This document shows, piece by piece, positions 6,770-15,329 of a stretch of 32,035 nucleotides of DNA. The position numbers and the translations under genes were made by a program. This stretch comes from Alphaproteobacteria bacterium (GTDB lineage: Bacteria; Pseudomonadota; Alphaproteobacteria; RF32; CAG-239), in the NCBI GenBank assembly GCA_016288295.1, contig JAEEYV010000022.1:1-32035 (forward strand). The letters run 5' to 3'. The notes beneath the pieces were generated by a model. That model saw nothing but the letters and a program-made list of their open reading frames with translations, was not told the origin of the DNA and made no database searches. Numbering within the stretch: the first letter of the stretch is position 1; the number at the start of each line of letters is the position of its first letter.

Positions 6770-7909
6770 TTAGTCTTTTCCAAGGTTTGTATCTTTATTT
6801 ACATACATCGCCATAATAATGCCAAAGCTTGCCATTACTGACAACATTACTGTTCCGCCGTACGAAATCATCGGCAAAGGTACACCCACAACCGGTATCA
6901 ACCCCAACACCATTGCAATATTTATAAATATATACAAAAAATAGTTCGTGCTGAGACCGATAATCGTCAGCTTAGCAAAATAGCTCGTCGTTTTTAGTGC
7001 AAAAGAATAACTGTACAACAAAATCAAAAAGTTAATTATTATTACCGCTAACGCCCCAATAATTCCAAATTCTTCTGATAACATTGTAAAGATAAAGTCT
7101 GTATGCTTCTCAGGCAAAAAATTAAGATGACTCTGCGTACCGCTCAAAAAACCTTTCCCAAACACGCCCCCTGAGCCAAGCGCAATTTTTGATTGCATAA
7201 TATGATACCCGGCTCCCAAAGGATCACGTTCTGGATTCAAGAAAGTCAGCACCCTCTGTCTTTGATAATCATGCAAAAAATGCCAAGCTATAGGCATCAA
7301 AGCCGCAACGCCAATGCCTATTGCTGCAAATTTCCAAATTTGCACTCCGACAACAAACAATATTACCCCCGTTGTCATCAACAACATTGCACCTGTTCCT
7401 AAATCCGGCTGTATCATAATCAGCCCTGCCGGCACCAAAGCCATAAGCAACGGAGGAATAATTCCGCGGATGGTCTCTATGTTTTGTAGCGTTGTTGAAT
7501 GAAAATATTTTGCCAACGCCAAGACCAATGCTATTTTCATCAATTCTGAGGGTTGCAACTTCATAAACCCTAGATTAATCCACCTTGTGGCACCCATTCC
7601 GGTATGCCCAGCCACTTCCACCACAATCAATAACAAAAGCGATATTGCATAAAAATAATAAGCATAATGCAAAAACACCTTAATATCTACAAATACCAAA
7701 ATTCCCATAAAGAAAACACCTGTTGCAAAGCGCACGGCATGCTTTAACGCCCAAACATTCCAATTTCCGTTTGCTGCTGAATACAACATCAGTACACCAA
7801 CCGCTGCAAGCATAAAAATAAAAAAGAAATAAGTAAAATTAATATTATTCCACTTTTCCTTAAAACTCAGATTGGGATTACGAAATCCTGTTTTATAAAA
7901 CTTATACAT
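6770..7909 (-). CDS. mrdB: Rod shape-determining protein RodA (SEDS peptidoglycan polymerase)
   Basis: RodA is the SEDS-family glycosyltransferase that polymerises glycan strands during side-wall elongation, acting with PBP2 in the inner membrane. The 379 residues are almost entirely membrane segments. The family hallmarks are present: GATRWINLGFMKLQPSELMK with the conserved W and PSE, the LPEKHTDFIFTMLSEEFG signature with the essential Asp, and the C-terminal VGVPLPMISYGGT. Length and layout are normal. It is the last gene of the mreC-mreD-mrdA-mrdB operon and starts directly after the mrdA stop. GAGGAAAA about 11 bases upstream serves as the ribosome site. FtsW is the alternative in this family, but the position next to PBP2 makes RodA much more likely. 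Confidence 0.95.
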   Translation of the reverse strand: MYKFYKTGFRNPNLSFKEKWNNINFTYFFFIFMLAAVGVLMLYSAANGNWNVWALKHAVRFATGVFFMGILVFVDIKVFLHYAYYFYAISLLLLIVVEVAGHTGMGATRWINLGFMKLQPSELMKIALVLALAKYFHSTTLQNIETIRGIIPPLLMALVPAGLIMIQPDLGTGAMLLMTTGVILFVVGVQIWKFAAIGIGVAALMPIAWHFLHDYQRQRVLTFLNPERDPLGAGYHIMQSKIALGSGGVFGKGFLSGTQSHLNFLPEKHTDFIFTMLSEEFGIIGALAVIIINFLILLYSYSFALKTTSYFAKLTIIGLSTNYFLYIFINIAMVLGLIPVVGVPLPMISYGGTVMLSVMASFGIIMAMYVNKDTNLGKD

Positions 7910-9730
7910 CTACTCGTTTTCCTCGTCCAATATCAATGCTTCTTTTAATAACTTTGATGCAATTGGTGCCGCCACACTTGAACCTCCGCCCCCGTGTTCA
8001 ACCAACACCGCTACTGCATATTTAGGATTATCATGGGGAGCATATCCTACAAAAAGTGCATGATTTCTATATTTCCACGGAGTATCTTCCTGTCTGACAA
8101 TACCTGTTTGTCGTTCTTTCATCGTAATTCTTTTGACCTGTGTAGTTCCGGTTTTGCCGCACATCTTTTTACCTTTATAATCAAATGCCGACATCAACGC
8201 TGTTCCTCCTGGGCGATTGACCACACTGCACATTCCTTCTTTTATCAAAGCCATATGTACCGGATTAATCCCCATATCCTTAAACTTGGCAATTTTCTTA
8301 GGGCTGACTTTGGTTAAACTTGGTTCAACCATTTTACCCCCGTTAGCAATTCTCGCCGTCATTACCGCCAATTGTATAGGTGTCGTCAAAACATATCCTT
8401 GCCCGATACCCGCAATTAAAGTTTCACCACCTTGCCATGATTCGCCAAGATTTGCCAACTTCCAAGCTCTATCCGGAATCACTCCGGCTTTTTCATCATC
8501 AAATTTTAAAGCCGTTTGCGCTCCCAGACCAAAGCGTCGAGCCATTGCCGCAATACGGTCTATGCCAACTCTGTGTGCCACTTCATAGAAAAAGACATCG
8601 CACGAATGCTGTAATGCTTCAACCACGTTCAAGGCTCCATGTCCCGTTTTTTTCCAGCAGTGGAACAAGTGGTTGCCAAAGTTTAATTTTCCACTACATC
8701 CGACCCTCGTATCTTTAGTAATTACTCCGGCTTCAAGAGCTGCCAATGCCACCATCATCTTAAAAGTTGACCCCGGAGAATACCTACCGGCTATTGCTTT
8801 ATTAATCAACGGCTGTTTTTCATCATACAACAACGCATTATACACATCTTGACTTACACCTTGCACAAAATCATTTGAATCATAAGACGGCATTGATATA
8901 AACATCAAAATTTCTCCGCTGTTTACATCCATCAAAACCGCAGCCCCGCTTTGCTCCCCAAACAGCTCATACGCTTTTTGTTGCAAACGACTATCCAAAG
9001 TCAGATTAAGTGGTTTTCCGGATTCGCCGTCTTCCCTTTCTATTTCTTTCATAACCCGGCCAACGGCATTAACCTCTAATTTTAGATTTCCACCTTTACC
9101 ACGCAATGTTTTTTCATAACGTTTTTCTAGCCCAATTTTACCGATTTTAAACCCCGGTGTTTCTAACAAAGGATCGTTGTCTTTTGTTAAATCCTCCTCA
9201 GACACCGCTGCCACATATCCCAAGACATGAGCCGTTTGTTTGCCGAAAGGATAACTTCTGCTCAAGCCGTCATCAACCACCACGCCTGCCATTTCACGTG
9301 TTGCTAACAATATTTTTGAAACTTCTTCCCAATTCAATCCTTCTTTCAGCTTTATCGGCACAAAACGACGATATCTTTTCAAATCTCGGCGAACTCTGGC
9401 TTCTTCGCTTTCACTCAGAGGCATAAGTTTCTTAAATTGTTCTATGGTTCTATCAACGCTGTTAGTTTGCTCAGCAACCAACATTGCCTGAAAGTTTTGC
9501 TTATTATCGGCCAGAGGCACCCCGTTACGGTCAAAAATAACTCCCCTCGGCGGCACCAGAATTCGCGAAGAAATACGATTTTCTTCCGACATAGTCTTAT
9601 ACTTATCGGCCTCATAAACTTGCAAATAAACCAATCTTGCGACAATAACCAACAACAAAAGCAGCTGGATTCCGCCCCAAACCAGCGTCCTCAAAATCAA
9701 AACTTTACCTTTGCTGTTATCTCTGTTCAT
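7910..9730 (-). CDS. mrdA: Penicillin-binding protein 2 (elongasome transpeptidase)
   Basis: PBP2 is the monofunctional class B transpeptidase that crosslinks peptidoglycan during elongation. The 606 residues contain a single N-terminal membrane anchor (about 11-34), the pedestal/dimerisation domain (about 50-230, beginning ILVPPRGVIFDRNG) and the transpeptidase domain (about 245-600). The catalytic motifs are intact: STFK (S321-K324, in YSPGSTFKMM), SCD (about 376-378, the usual PBP2 version of SxN) and KTG (about 526-528, in CGKTGTTQV). The length is close to that of other PBP2 proteins. The start overlaps the mreD stop by 1 base and the stop abuts the mrdB start, so translation is coupled. 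Confidence 0.96.
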   Translation of the reverse strand: MNRDNSKGKVLILRTLVWGGIQLLLLLVIVARLVYLQVYEADKYKTMSEENRISSRILVPPRGVIFDRNGVPLADNKQNFQAMLVAEQTNSVDRTIEQFKKLMPLSESEEARVRRDLKRYRRFVPIKLKEGLNWEEVSKILLATREMAGVVVDDGLSRSYPFGKQTAHVLGYVAAVSEEDLTKDNDPLLETPGFKIGKIGLEKRYEKTLRGKGGNLKLEVNAVGRVMKEIEREDGESGKPLNLTLDSRLQQKAYELFGEQSGAAVLMDVNSGEILMFISMPSYDSNDFVQGVSQDVYNALLYDEKQPLINKAIAGRYSPGSTFKMMVALAALEAGVITKDTRVGCSGKLNFGNHLFHCWKKTGHGALNVVEALQHSCDVFFYEVAHRVGIDRIAAMARRFGLGAQTALKFDDEKAGVIPDRAWKLANLGESWQGGETLIAGIGQGYVLTTPIQLAVMTARIANGGKMVEPSLTKVSPKKIAKFKDMGINPVHMALIKEGMCSVVNRPGGTALMSAFDYKGKKMCGKTGTTQVKRITMKERQTGIVRQEDTPWKYRNHALFVGYAPHDNPKYAVAVLVEHGGGGSSVAAPIASKLLKEALILDEENE

Positions 9731-10248
9731 CAGTTTTCATCCTGTAAACAATTATTAACTATAAGCGCATTTATTCCACCAAAAAGCGGATACAATGCCA
9801 CGCTGATTAAATATGAAAACAACAAGCTTTTTAGCGGCAAAAAATTTGCATAATAAATCGACATCAAAAGCCACCCTGCCAACATTGCAACTGGTAACAA
9901 TAAAGCCAAACCTATCCACAAAATTTCAAACGTTTTATCATTAATATATTTTGATATTTTGGTAACCGATAAATACATTATCAAATACATAAACAAGTGA
10001 ATTCCTAGCGGTGCAACCGACAAAACATCTGAAATCAGGCCCAATATAAAAATTGACATCAACGAAAACAAATCCGAACGATATGCAGTCCAAAAATACA
10101 CACACATCAAACCCAACATCGGTCTGGCGTTGGCACTTATTTCTGATTTTAATGGAATAAAAGAAACCATCAACCACAATACCGAAACGAACAAAGGCAA
10201 CCATTTTAACAGCCAGTTTGCAAGAGTTTCATGCCACCCCTCTCTCAT
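9730..10248 (-). CDS. mreD: Rod shape-determining protein MreD
   Basis: MreD is a small polytopic inner-membrane protein of the elongasome. The 172 residues have about five hydrophobic segments, including FVSVLWLMVSFIPL near the N-terminus, then LMSIFILGLISDVLSVAPLG, which holds the family's conserved GLxxDxxxxxPLG pattern (here GLISDVLSVAPLG, with the Asp and PLG). It overlaps mreC by 4 bases (ATGA) and mrdA by 1 base. Sequence conservation in this family is low, so the call rests on that motif, the membrane pattern and the operon position between mreC and mrdA. The ORF continues into the conserved FxxLxxGxNxL-like end (LYPLFGGINALIV). Confidence 0.9.
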   Translation of the reverse strand: MREGWHETLANWLLKWLPLFVSVLWLMVSFIPLKSEISANARPMLGLMCVYFWTAYRSDLFSLMSIFILGLISDVLSVAPLGIHLFMYLIMYLSVTKISKYINDKTFEILWIGLALLLPVAMLAGWLLMSIYYANFLPLKSLLFSYLISVALYPLFGGINALIVNNCLQDEN

Positions 10249-11135
10249 TTATGTTCGTCCTCATAAAGCTCATTTGCTGGATCTGGCAATTTATAATCGA
10301 CAATCATGACATATTCAAGGCGTGACAAATTATTAGCCGGCTCAATTTTCACCTCACTTTTGCTCACTGATGCAATTTTTCCTACCGGCAATCCCACTGG
10401 AAATACACCACCGATTCCCGAAGTTACAACCTTATCTCCAACCTTCAAATCAGCATCAAGCGGCAAAAACACCAAATCCGGCCAAATATCATTCTGCCCG
10501 ACCATCATTCCTCGAACTCGTGAATTTTCAATCATCACCGAAATTTTTGAGTTTATATTATTAATCAAGGCAATTTTTGCATATCTTGCTCCCACATCTT
10601 CAACTCTGCCAACAACACCTTTATCGCTTATGGCCACCTGCCCTTTTTCAACACGGCTGTTTTCTCCCACATAAACAGTCAAAGAATGTGCAAAAGCCGT
10701 TCCTTCCTGCGCTACAACTTTTGCTGTTATAAATTCGGCTTTTGGTGGCACTACATAGTTCAACAGATTTGAAAGAATTTTATTTTCAATTTCAAGAGCC
10801 CGATTCTTTGCATTGGCAATAATTAACTTTCGATTTTCCTCACGCAATGCTTGGTTTTCCAGATCAATTTTTCTCAAACTGCGCAAATAGTCATATCCGT
10901 TTAACAACATACTTGCCGGCATAACCAAAATTTCGGTTATTGGAGTAACAATTTCCTCCGCAGTGGTAGATGTTTTTTCAATTAACGCATTATTGGTTTT
11001 GTTCAGCAACATAAACACAAAAACCAAAACAAACAGCACTGCAATTGCAGATTTTTTAATTGTCCTGCGCAGCCTGCTCAAATGTAAAAAAAGAACCCGA
11101 CGTCTTCTTGCCACTTTATTATTCCCGGAAACCAC
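10245..11135 (-). CDS. mreC: Rod shape-determining protein MreC
   Basis: MreC is a bitopic membrane protein that activates the PBP2-RodA pair from the periplasmic side. The 296 residues show a basic cytoplasmic N-terminus, one membrane helix (about 28-45, SAIAVLFVLVFVFMLL), a coiled coil (about 82-118, LRSLRKIDLENQALREENRKL) and the beta-rich periplasmic domain with VGENSRVEKGQVAISDKGVVG and VVTSGIGGVFPVGLPVG. The start is uncertain. GTG at 11135 has a GAGG that is too close, while GTG seven codons later (11114) is a plausible alternative. mreB, which normally precedes mreC, is absent; htpG lies upstream beyond a terminator. Confidence 0.93.
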   Translation of the reverse strand: MVSGNNKVARRRRVLFLHLSRLRRTIKKSAIAVLFVLVFVFMLLNKTNNALIEKTSTTAEEIVTPITEILVMPASMLLNGYDYLRSLRKIDLENQALREENRKLIIANAKNRALEIENKILSNLLNYVVPPKAEFITAKVVAQEGTAFAHSLTVYVGENSRVEKGQVAISDKGVVGRVEDVGARYAKIALINNINSKISVMIENSRVRGMMVGQNDIWPDLVFLPLDADLKVGDKVVTSGIGGVFPVGLPVGKIASVSKSEVKIEPANNLSRLEYVMIVDYKLPDPANELYEDEHK

Positions 11136-11144
11136 CTCAAACTA

Positions 11145-11159
11145 TGTTAGTAACTAACA
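11145..11159. repeat. Perfect palindrome just upstream of mreC
   Basis: TGTTAGT (11145-11151), one central A and ACTAACA (11153-11159) form a perfect 7-bp inverted repeat 10 bases upstream of the GTG at 11135. A weak minus-strand promoter (TTGCAA at about 11180, 17-base spacer, TAGTTA) would place its -10 box over this palindrome, so it could be an operator. It could also simply be chance in AT-rich DNA. Confidence 0.4.
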
Positions 11160-11213
11160 CATAAAACCGCCTCTTGCAAACAAAAATCCTTTTCTTCCCA
11201 CGCTATTTAAAAC

Positions 11214-11244
11214 TAAAAAGAGGGGCTGACCACCCCTCTTTTTT
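11214..11244 (-). terminator. Terminator of htpG
   Basis: Arms AAAAAGAGGGG (11215-11225) and CCCCTCTTTTT (11233-11243) pair around CTGACCA, immediately after the htpG stop. A T-rich tail follows on the minus strand, so htpG and the mreC operon are separate transcripts. Confidence 0.9.
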
Positions 11245-11245
11245 G

Positions 11246-13099
11246 CTACTTTTTATCACCAACCATCCCTTGTAATATGTAATCACTTATCGTACTTACA
11301 TAAAATGATGGATCCCCTATCGGTTCTCCCTCTGCGATTTTGGCCTGATCTAACAAAATCTTTGCCACCTTTTCAATTTCCGGTTTTTTCTTTTTATCTT
11401 CCGTCATTTCGCTCATCCTAATAATCAGCGGGTGGTACGGATTAACCTCCAAAATTCGTGTTGAATTAAAAGCCGTCTGCTGTTGGTGGTTTCTCATCAA
11501 GCGCTCTAGGTGTATGCTCATTTGTCCGTTTTCCACCGTCAAACTTACCGGACTTGAAGCCAGCCTTTCGGTCGCAACAACTTTACCGACCTCGTCTTTA
11601 AACATTTCCCCCATTATTTTTAGTAGCCTATCCAAGCTACCTTCGTCAGCCTTTGGCTCTTTGCGCTCAATCTTAAAATCTAAATCTGCTTGAGCAATAT
11701 GCTTTATCGTTTTACCTTTATAGTTCGGCAAAGTCTGTGTCCAAAACTCATCTATTGGGTCAACCAACAACAAGACTTCCAAATCTTTTTGCTTAAAAGC
11801 CTCCAGTTGCGGATTATTTGCCAACACTTTAACATCATCACCGGTAATATAATAAATATCCTTCTGTTCCGGCTTCATTCTTTCAATATAAGCATCAAGC
11901 GTGGTCAATTTTTCTCCGCCATGGGTAGAATTAAACAACGACAACCCGGCAATTTCTTCTCTGTTAGCAAAGTCTTCATATATACCTTCTTTGAAAGCCA
12001 TTCCGAAATTGTTCCAAAATTTGATATAGTCGTCATAATTTTCGGCACGTTTTTTCAAATCTTTAAGCAATCTTCCGACCATTCCGTGCTTAATTTTTGC
12101 AATCAATGCATTTTGTTGCAACATTTCTCGCGAAATATTCAGCGGCAAATCCGAAGAATCAACGATTCCCTTCACAAAACGTAAATAGTTAGGCATTAAT
12201 TCTTCAACCTTATCTGAAATAAACACCCTGTTTACATAAAGCTTCAAACCGTGTTTCTGATCCGGCTGAAACAAATCCGCCGGTTGACTTGATGGAATAA
12301 ACAATAGTGCCGTATATTCGATATTTCCCTCAGCCTTAAAGTGCAAAGTCAGCCACGGATCATCAAAGTTGTGCGAAATATGTTGATAAAAATCTTTGTA
12401 TTGTTCTTGAGTAATTTCACTCTTGTTTCTCGTCCATAATGCCGAACCGGTATTTATTGTTTCCTCCCCAACCTTATCTATATCCAACACAATCGGATAA
12501 TTAATATGATCGGAATACGTCCGCACTAAATGTCGCAGATATATTGTATCGGTAAAGTTCTTATCTTCCGCTTTAAGATAAAGTTTTATTTCCGTACCGT
12601 TTCCTTCTTTTGTAGTCTCCTCAATTTCAAAACCGTCAATCCCGTTTGATATCCACTTATACGCCTGTTCTTCTCCGGCCTTTTTGGTAATTATTTCAAC
12701 CTTATCGGCAACCATAAACGCTGAATAAAAACCAACACCAAATTGACCAATAAGGTCTGCGGCCGAACCATTTTCTTTCATATTGGCAACAAATTCCGAT
12801 GTTCCCGACTTGGCAATTGTTCCTAAATGATTGATCAAATCATCTCTGTTCATGCCGATTCCGTTATCCGAAATAGTCAGGGTATTAGCTTTATCGTCCG
12901 GCTTCAAAACAATTTTCAGTTCACCATTTCCTTTGGCAATATCCGGTTTACTCAACATCAAATATTTCAATTTATCACAGGCATCTGAGGCGTTTGAAAT
13001 CAGTTCTCTCAAAAATATATACTTTTCCGAATACAGTGAATTAACCACAATGTTCAGCATTTTGTTAACTTCTGCCTGAAAACTCATTTTTTTGCTCAT
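11246..13099 (-). CDS. htpG: Chaperone HtpG (Hsp90 family)
   Basis: HtpG is the bacterial Hsp90, an ATP-driven homodimeric chaperone in the cytosol. The 617 residues carry all GHKL ATPase motifs: FLRELISNASDACDKLKYL (motif I with the catalytic Glu and Mg-binding Asn), DNGIGM, GTIAKSGTSEF and GQFGVGFYSAFMVAD. The middle domain includes the conserved LPLNISREMLQQN loop with the catalytic Arg, and the C-terminal dimerisation domain includes MERLMRNHQQQ-like sequence (here HLERLMRNHQQQT). The length is typical. An ACGGAG ribosome site precedes the ATG. A heat-shock-type promoter lies upstream and a strong terminator downstream, so the gene is monocistronic. Confidence 0.97.
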   Translation of the reverse strand: MSKKMSFQAEVNKMLNIVVNSLYSEKYIFLRELISNASDACDKLKYLMLSKPDIAKGNGELKIVLKPDDKANTLTISDNGIGMNRDDLINHLGTIAKSGTSEFVANMKENGSAADLIGQFGVGFYSAFMVADKVEIITKKAGEEQAYKWISNGIDGFEIEETTKEGNGTEIKLYLKAEDKNFTDTIYLRHLVRTYSDHINYPIVLDIDKVGEETINTGSALWTRNKSEITQEQYKDFYQHISHNFDDPWLTLHFKAEGNIEYTALLFIPSSQPADLFQPDQKHGLKLYVNRVFISDKVEELMPNYLRFVKGIVDSSDLPLNISREMLQQNALIAKIKHGMVGRLLKDLKKRAENYDDYIKFWNNFGMAFKEGIYEDFANREEIAGLSLFNSTHGGEKLTTLDAYIERMKPEQKDIYYITGDDVKVLANNPQLEAFKQKDLEVLLLVDPIDEFWTQTLPNYKGKTIKHIAQADLDFKIERKEPKADEGSLDRLLKIMGEMFKDEVGKVVATERLASSPVSLTVENGQMSIHLERLMRNHQQQTAFNSTRILEVNPYHPLIIRMSEMTEDKKKKPEIEKVAKILLDQAKIAEGEPIGDPSFYVSTISDYILQGMVGDKK

Positions 13100-13130
13100 T
13101 GTTCATCTCCGTAAATATCCATTGCTTATT

Positions 13131-13159
13131 ATATGGGAAGCAAAAAAGCCTTTCGCAAG
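13131..13159 (-). promoter_or_regulatory. Heat-shock (RpoH-type) promoter of htpG
   Basis: On the minus strand CTTGCGA (13159-13153) is followed by 15 bases and CCCATAT (13137-13131). This fits the RpoH consensus CTTGAAA/CCCCATNT with usual spacing. A sigma70-like TATAAT overlaps the -10 part. The position 32 bases upstream of htpG fits heat-shock control. Confidence 0.7.
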
Positions 13160-13180
13160 TGAGTTTTGTTATTTTTTTAC

Positions 13181-13208
13181 TTGATTTTATCTTAAATCTG
13201 TTTAGATT
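13181..13208 (+). promoter_or_regulatory. Candidate promoter of the ferredoxin gene
   Basis: TTGATT (13181-13186), a 16-base spacer and TAGATT (13203-13208) precede the ferredoxin gene, leaving a 32-base region with an AAGGAG ribosome site. Confidence 0.55.
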
Positions 13209-13240
13209 GAGGGCTGAAAATAATAACAAGGAGATAAACC

Positions 13241-13480
13241 ATGGTTTCTGTTGTTAACGACAACTGCATTAAGTGCAAATCTTGCGCCGATGTATGTCCG
13301 GTTGATGCTTTTCATGAAGGTGATACTCAATTGGTAATTGATCCAGATACCTGCATCAGCTGCGGCGTATGCATTTCTGAATGCCCGCAAGAAGCTATCA
13401 GCCCTGAAGAAGATGCTGACCCGAAATGGGTTGCATTCAACGCTGAAAACGCCAAGAATTGGCCGAATGCCAACGACTAA
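13241..13480 (+). CDS. Small 2[4Fe-4S] ferredoxin
   Basis: This is a 79-residue soluble electron carrier. Two complete cluster motifs are visible: C9-x2-C12-x2-C15-x3-C19-P and C38-x2-C41-x2-C44-x3-C48-P. Both are standard four-cysteine 4Fe-4S sites. The linker [19 protein letters not shown] recalls the FdxA (7Fe) family, but the first motif lacks the longer FdxA spacing and the extra Cys is replaced by Ala23, so two 4Fe-4S clusters are expected rather than 3Fe/4Fe. The acidic C-terminal tail (PEEDADPKW, then [13 protein letters not shown]) is also FdxA-like. It has its own promoter and terminator and a strong AAGGAG site. The partner enzyme cannot be read from context. Confidence 0.93.
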   Translation: MVSVVNDNCIKCKSCADVCPVDAFHEGDTQLVIDPDTCISCGVCISECPQEAISPEEDADPKWVAFNAENAKNWPNAND

Positions 13481-13486
13481 AATCAT

Positions 13487-13516
13487 AAAAAACCGCTCAA
13501 AATTGAGCGGTTTTTT
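13487..13516. terminator. Bidirectional terminator between the ferredoxin gene and pyk
   Basis: AAAAAACCGCTCAA (13487-13500) and TTGAGCGGTTTTTT (13503-13516) are perfectly complementary. The A and T runs allow use from both strands, as needed between these convergent genes. Confidence 0.92.
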
Positions 13517-13519
13517 ATA

Positions 13520-14944
13520 TTATCCGATATGCACCGTATGTAAAATATTGGTTCGGCCTTTAACCCCCAGAGGAAAACCTCCCGTAATTATAATATGTTC
13601 ACCGTGATGAACCAATCCGCTTTCCAGAGCAGCTTGCACCGCATTATCTTCAAACTTTTCAAAATTTGAAAAATGAGATTTTTTGACTATCGGACGTGCT
13701 CCCCACACCAAAGCCAACTTACAAGCTACCTTTTCATCCAAAGTCAAAGCAATAATTGGTATACTCGGACGCTCCCTTGCAATCAAAAACGTCGTCTTTC
13801 CGGAAGTTGTATAAGTAACAACCGCCGAAACTTTCTTCAAAACTTTAGAGATTTCGTTGGCAGCATATGCTATTGAATCTTCCTCCCCGATACAAAAACT
13901 TACGCCCTGATTTTTTCTGATATTTTGAAAGAACTGCGGATCAGATTCAACCTGGGTAATGATTTTTCCCATCATCTTCACTGCCTCAACCGGATATTTT
14001 CCGACTGCCGTTTCCGCCGAAAGCATAACCGCATCACAACCATCATAAACTGCAGTTGCAACATCCGAAACTTCTGCTCTTGTTGGCATCGGCTTTTCAA
14101 TCATTGATTCCAACATTTGAGTTGCTACAATCACTGGTCGTGCAAATTTGCGACAAGCATTAACGATTTTCTTTTGCAAAACCGGAACTTTTTGCAACGG
14201 ACATTCAACTCCCAAATCACCACGAGCCACCATAATTGCATCTGACAAATGAATAATTTCATCCAATTCATTAATTGCACTCGGTTTTTCAAGTTTAGAA
14301 ATGATCATCGCTTTATCGCCAATTAGTTTTCTTGCTTCTTTCACATCTTCAACCGATTGCACAAAAGACAAACAAACCCAATCTACTCCGAGTTTCAATG
14401 CAAATTTTAAGTCATCACGGTCTTTTTCAGTAATCGCTGAAATTGGCAATTTTATATTTGGCAGATTAACTCCTTTATGACTGGATAATTCACCACCAAC
14501 CTTTACTACTGTTACCGCACTGTTCGCCGTCTTTGATTTTATTTTCAACACAACATTGCCATCATTCAGCAACAACTCATCACCGACCTTAATTGCCGCA
14601 AAAATCTCCTTATGCGGCAACGTAACACGCTCTTTGGTACCGAGTTCATTTTTCATATCCAAAACAAATTGCTGACCTTCTTCAAGCACAACTTTATCAT
14701 CTCTAAACTCGCCGACACGAAGTTTAGGCCCTTGCAAATCAGCAACCACCGCAATATAGCGACCTTTTTGTTTTGCCAATTTACGCACAACACCCAGACG
14801 TTGTTTGTGTTCTTTGTGCGTACCATGACTAAAATTAAAACGAAAAGCATCAACACCCGCATCAATCAGTTCTGCAATTTTTTCATCACTGGCAGTTGCC
14901 GGGCCTATTGTCGCCAATATACGTGTACATGTGTTTTTGGGCAT
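13520..14944 (-). CDS. pyk: Pyruvate kinase
   Basis: Pyruvate kinase converts phosphoenolpyruvate and ADP to pyruvate and ATP, the last step of glycolysis. The 474 residues show the N-terminal RILATIGPATASDEKIAELI, the active-site FRFNFSHGTHKEH, DLQGPKLRVG, the B-domain lid (about 70-170), the catalytic lysine segment MIISKLEKPSAINELDEI, the metal-binding MVARGDLGVECP, and VATQMLESMIEKPMPTRAEV. The C-terminal domain (about 350-474) is complete. Length and motifs indicate an active enzyme. An AGGAAAAAGGT ribosome site precedes the ATG. It is divergent from gapR, a neighbourhood I know from other alphaproteobacteria. Confidence 0.97.
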   Translation of the reverse strand: MPKNTCTRILATIGPATASDEKIAELIDAGVDAFRFNFSHGTHKEHKQRLGVVRKLAKQKGRYIAVVADLQGPKLRVGEFRDDKVVLEEGQQFVLDMKNELGTKERVTLPHKEIFAAIKVGDELLLNDGNVVLKIKSKTANSAVTVVKVGGELSSHKGVNLPNIKLPISAITEKDRDDLKFALKLGVDWVCLSFVQSVEDVKEARKLIGDKAMIISKLEKPSAINELDEIIHLSDAIMVARGDLGVECPLQKVPVLQKKIVNACRKFARPVIVATQMLESMIEKPMPTRAEVSDVATAVYDGCDAVMLSAETAVGKYPVEAVKMMGKIITQVESDPQFFQNIRKNQGVSFCIGEEDSIAYAANEISKVLKKVSAVVTYTTSGKTTFLIARERPSIPIIALTLDEKVACKLALVWGARPIVKKSHFSNFEKFEDNAVQAALESGLVHHGEHIIITGGFPLGVKGRTNILHTVHIG

Positions 14945-15022
14945 ACCTTTTTCCTAAAATATTTACGTTACAATCAGTATCAAATATAAGATTTAATTTT
15001 TGGTAAAGCGTAAATTTATTTC

Positions 15023-15051
15023 TTGTCAAAACACCTCGACTTTGCTAATCT
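15023..15051 (+). promoter_or_regulatory. sigma70-type promoter of gapR
   Basis: TTGTCA (15023-15028), a 17-base spacer and TAATCT (15046-15051) lie 36 bases before the gapR ATG. On the minus strand TTGACA at about 15029-15024 overlaps it and could be the -35 box of pyk, so the divergent promoters may interfere. Confidence 0.6.
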
Positions 15052-15086
15052 CGCTTACAATATTTTAATGATTAAAGGAGATAAAA

Positions 15087-15329
15087 ATGACCGAAGTTGG
15101 AGGAATTGCCACTGACCGCTTGCGCTCATTGATTGAGCGTATTGAACGCCTTGAAGAAGAAAAGAAAGCTCTCAGCGGTGACATTCGTGATATATATGCC
15201 GAAGCAAAATCCGCAGGTTTTGATGTTAAAATTATGCGCACCATTATCAAACTGCGCAAAATGAATGCCAGTGACCGTGAAGAGCAAGAATATCTTCTTG
15301 ACACTTATCGCAAAGCTCTTGATTTATAA
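15087..15329 (+). CDS. gapR: Nucleoid-associated protein GapR (DUF2312)
   Basis: GapR is an alphaproteobacterial chromosome-structuring protein that binds overtwisted DNA ahead of replication and transcription and stimulates topoisomerases. The 80 residues match the family along their length: LRSLIERIERLEEEKKALSG (the long helix), then IYAEAKSAGFDVKIMRTII and RKMNASDREEQEYLLDTYRK. The AKSAGFDVK segment is the family hallmark. It is a coiled-coil dimer or tetramer in studied members. An AAAGGAG ribosome site is present. Its stop overlaps the stop of the convergent transporter gene by 6 bases. The gene strongly supports assignment of the window to alphaproteobacteria. Confidence 0.93.
   Translation: MTEVGGIATDRLRSLIERIERLEEEKKALSGDIRDIYAEAKSAGFDVKIMRTIIKLRKMNASDREEQEYLLDTYRKALDL

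Noticed and set aside
8217..8718. Plus-strand open frames of 110-125 residues opposite mrdA, and similar ones opposite mreC, htpG, pyk and the fused ABC gene
   Set aside because: They are antisense shadows of well-supported genes, with no ribosome sites and translations unlike any protein family.
14945..15022. A clean sigma70 promoter for pyk
   Set aside because: A minus-strand TTGACA exists, but the box at the right distance is only TTACCA; other spacings fail, so I did not annotate it separately.
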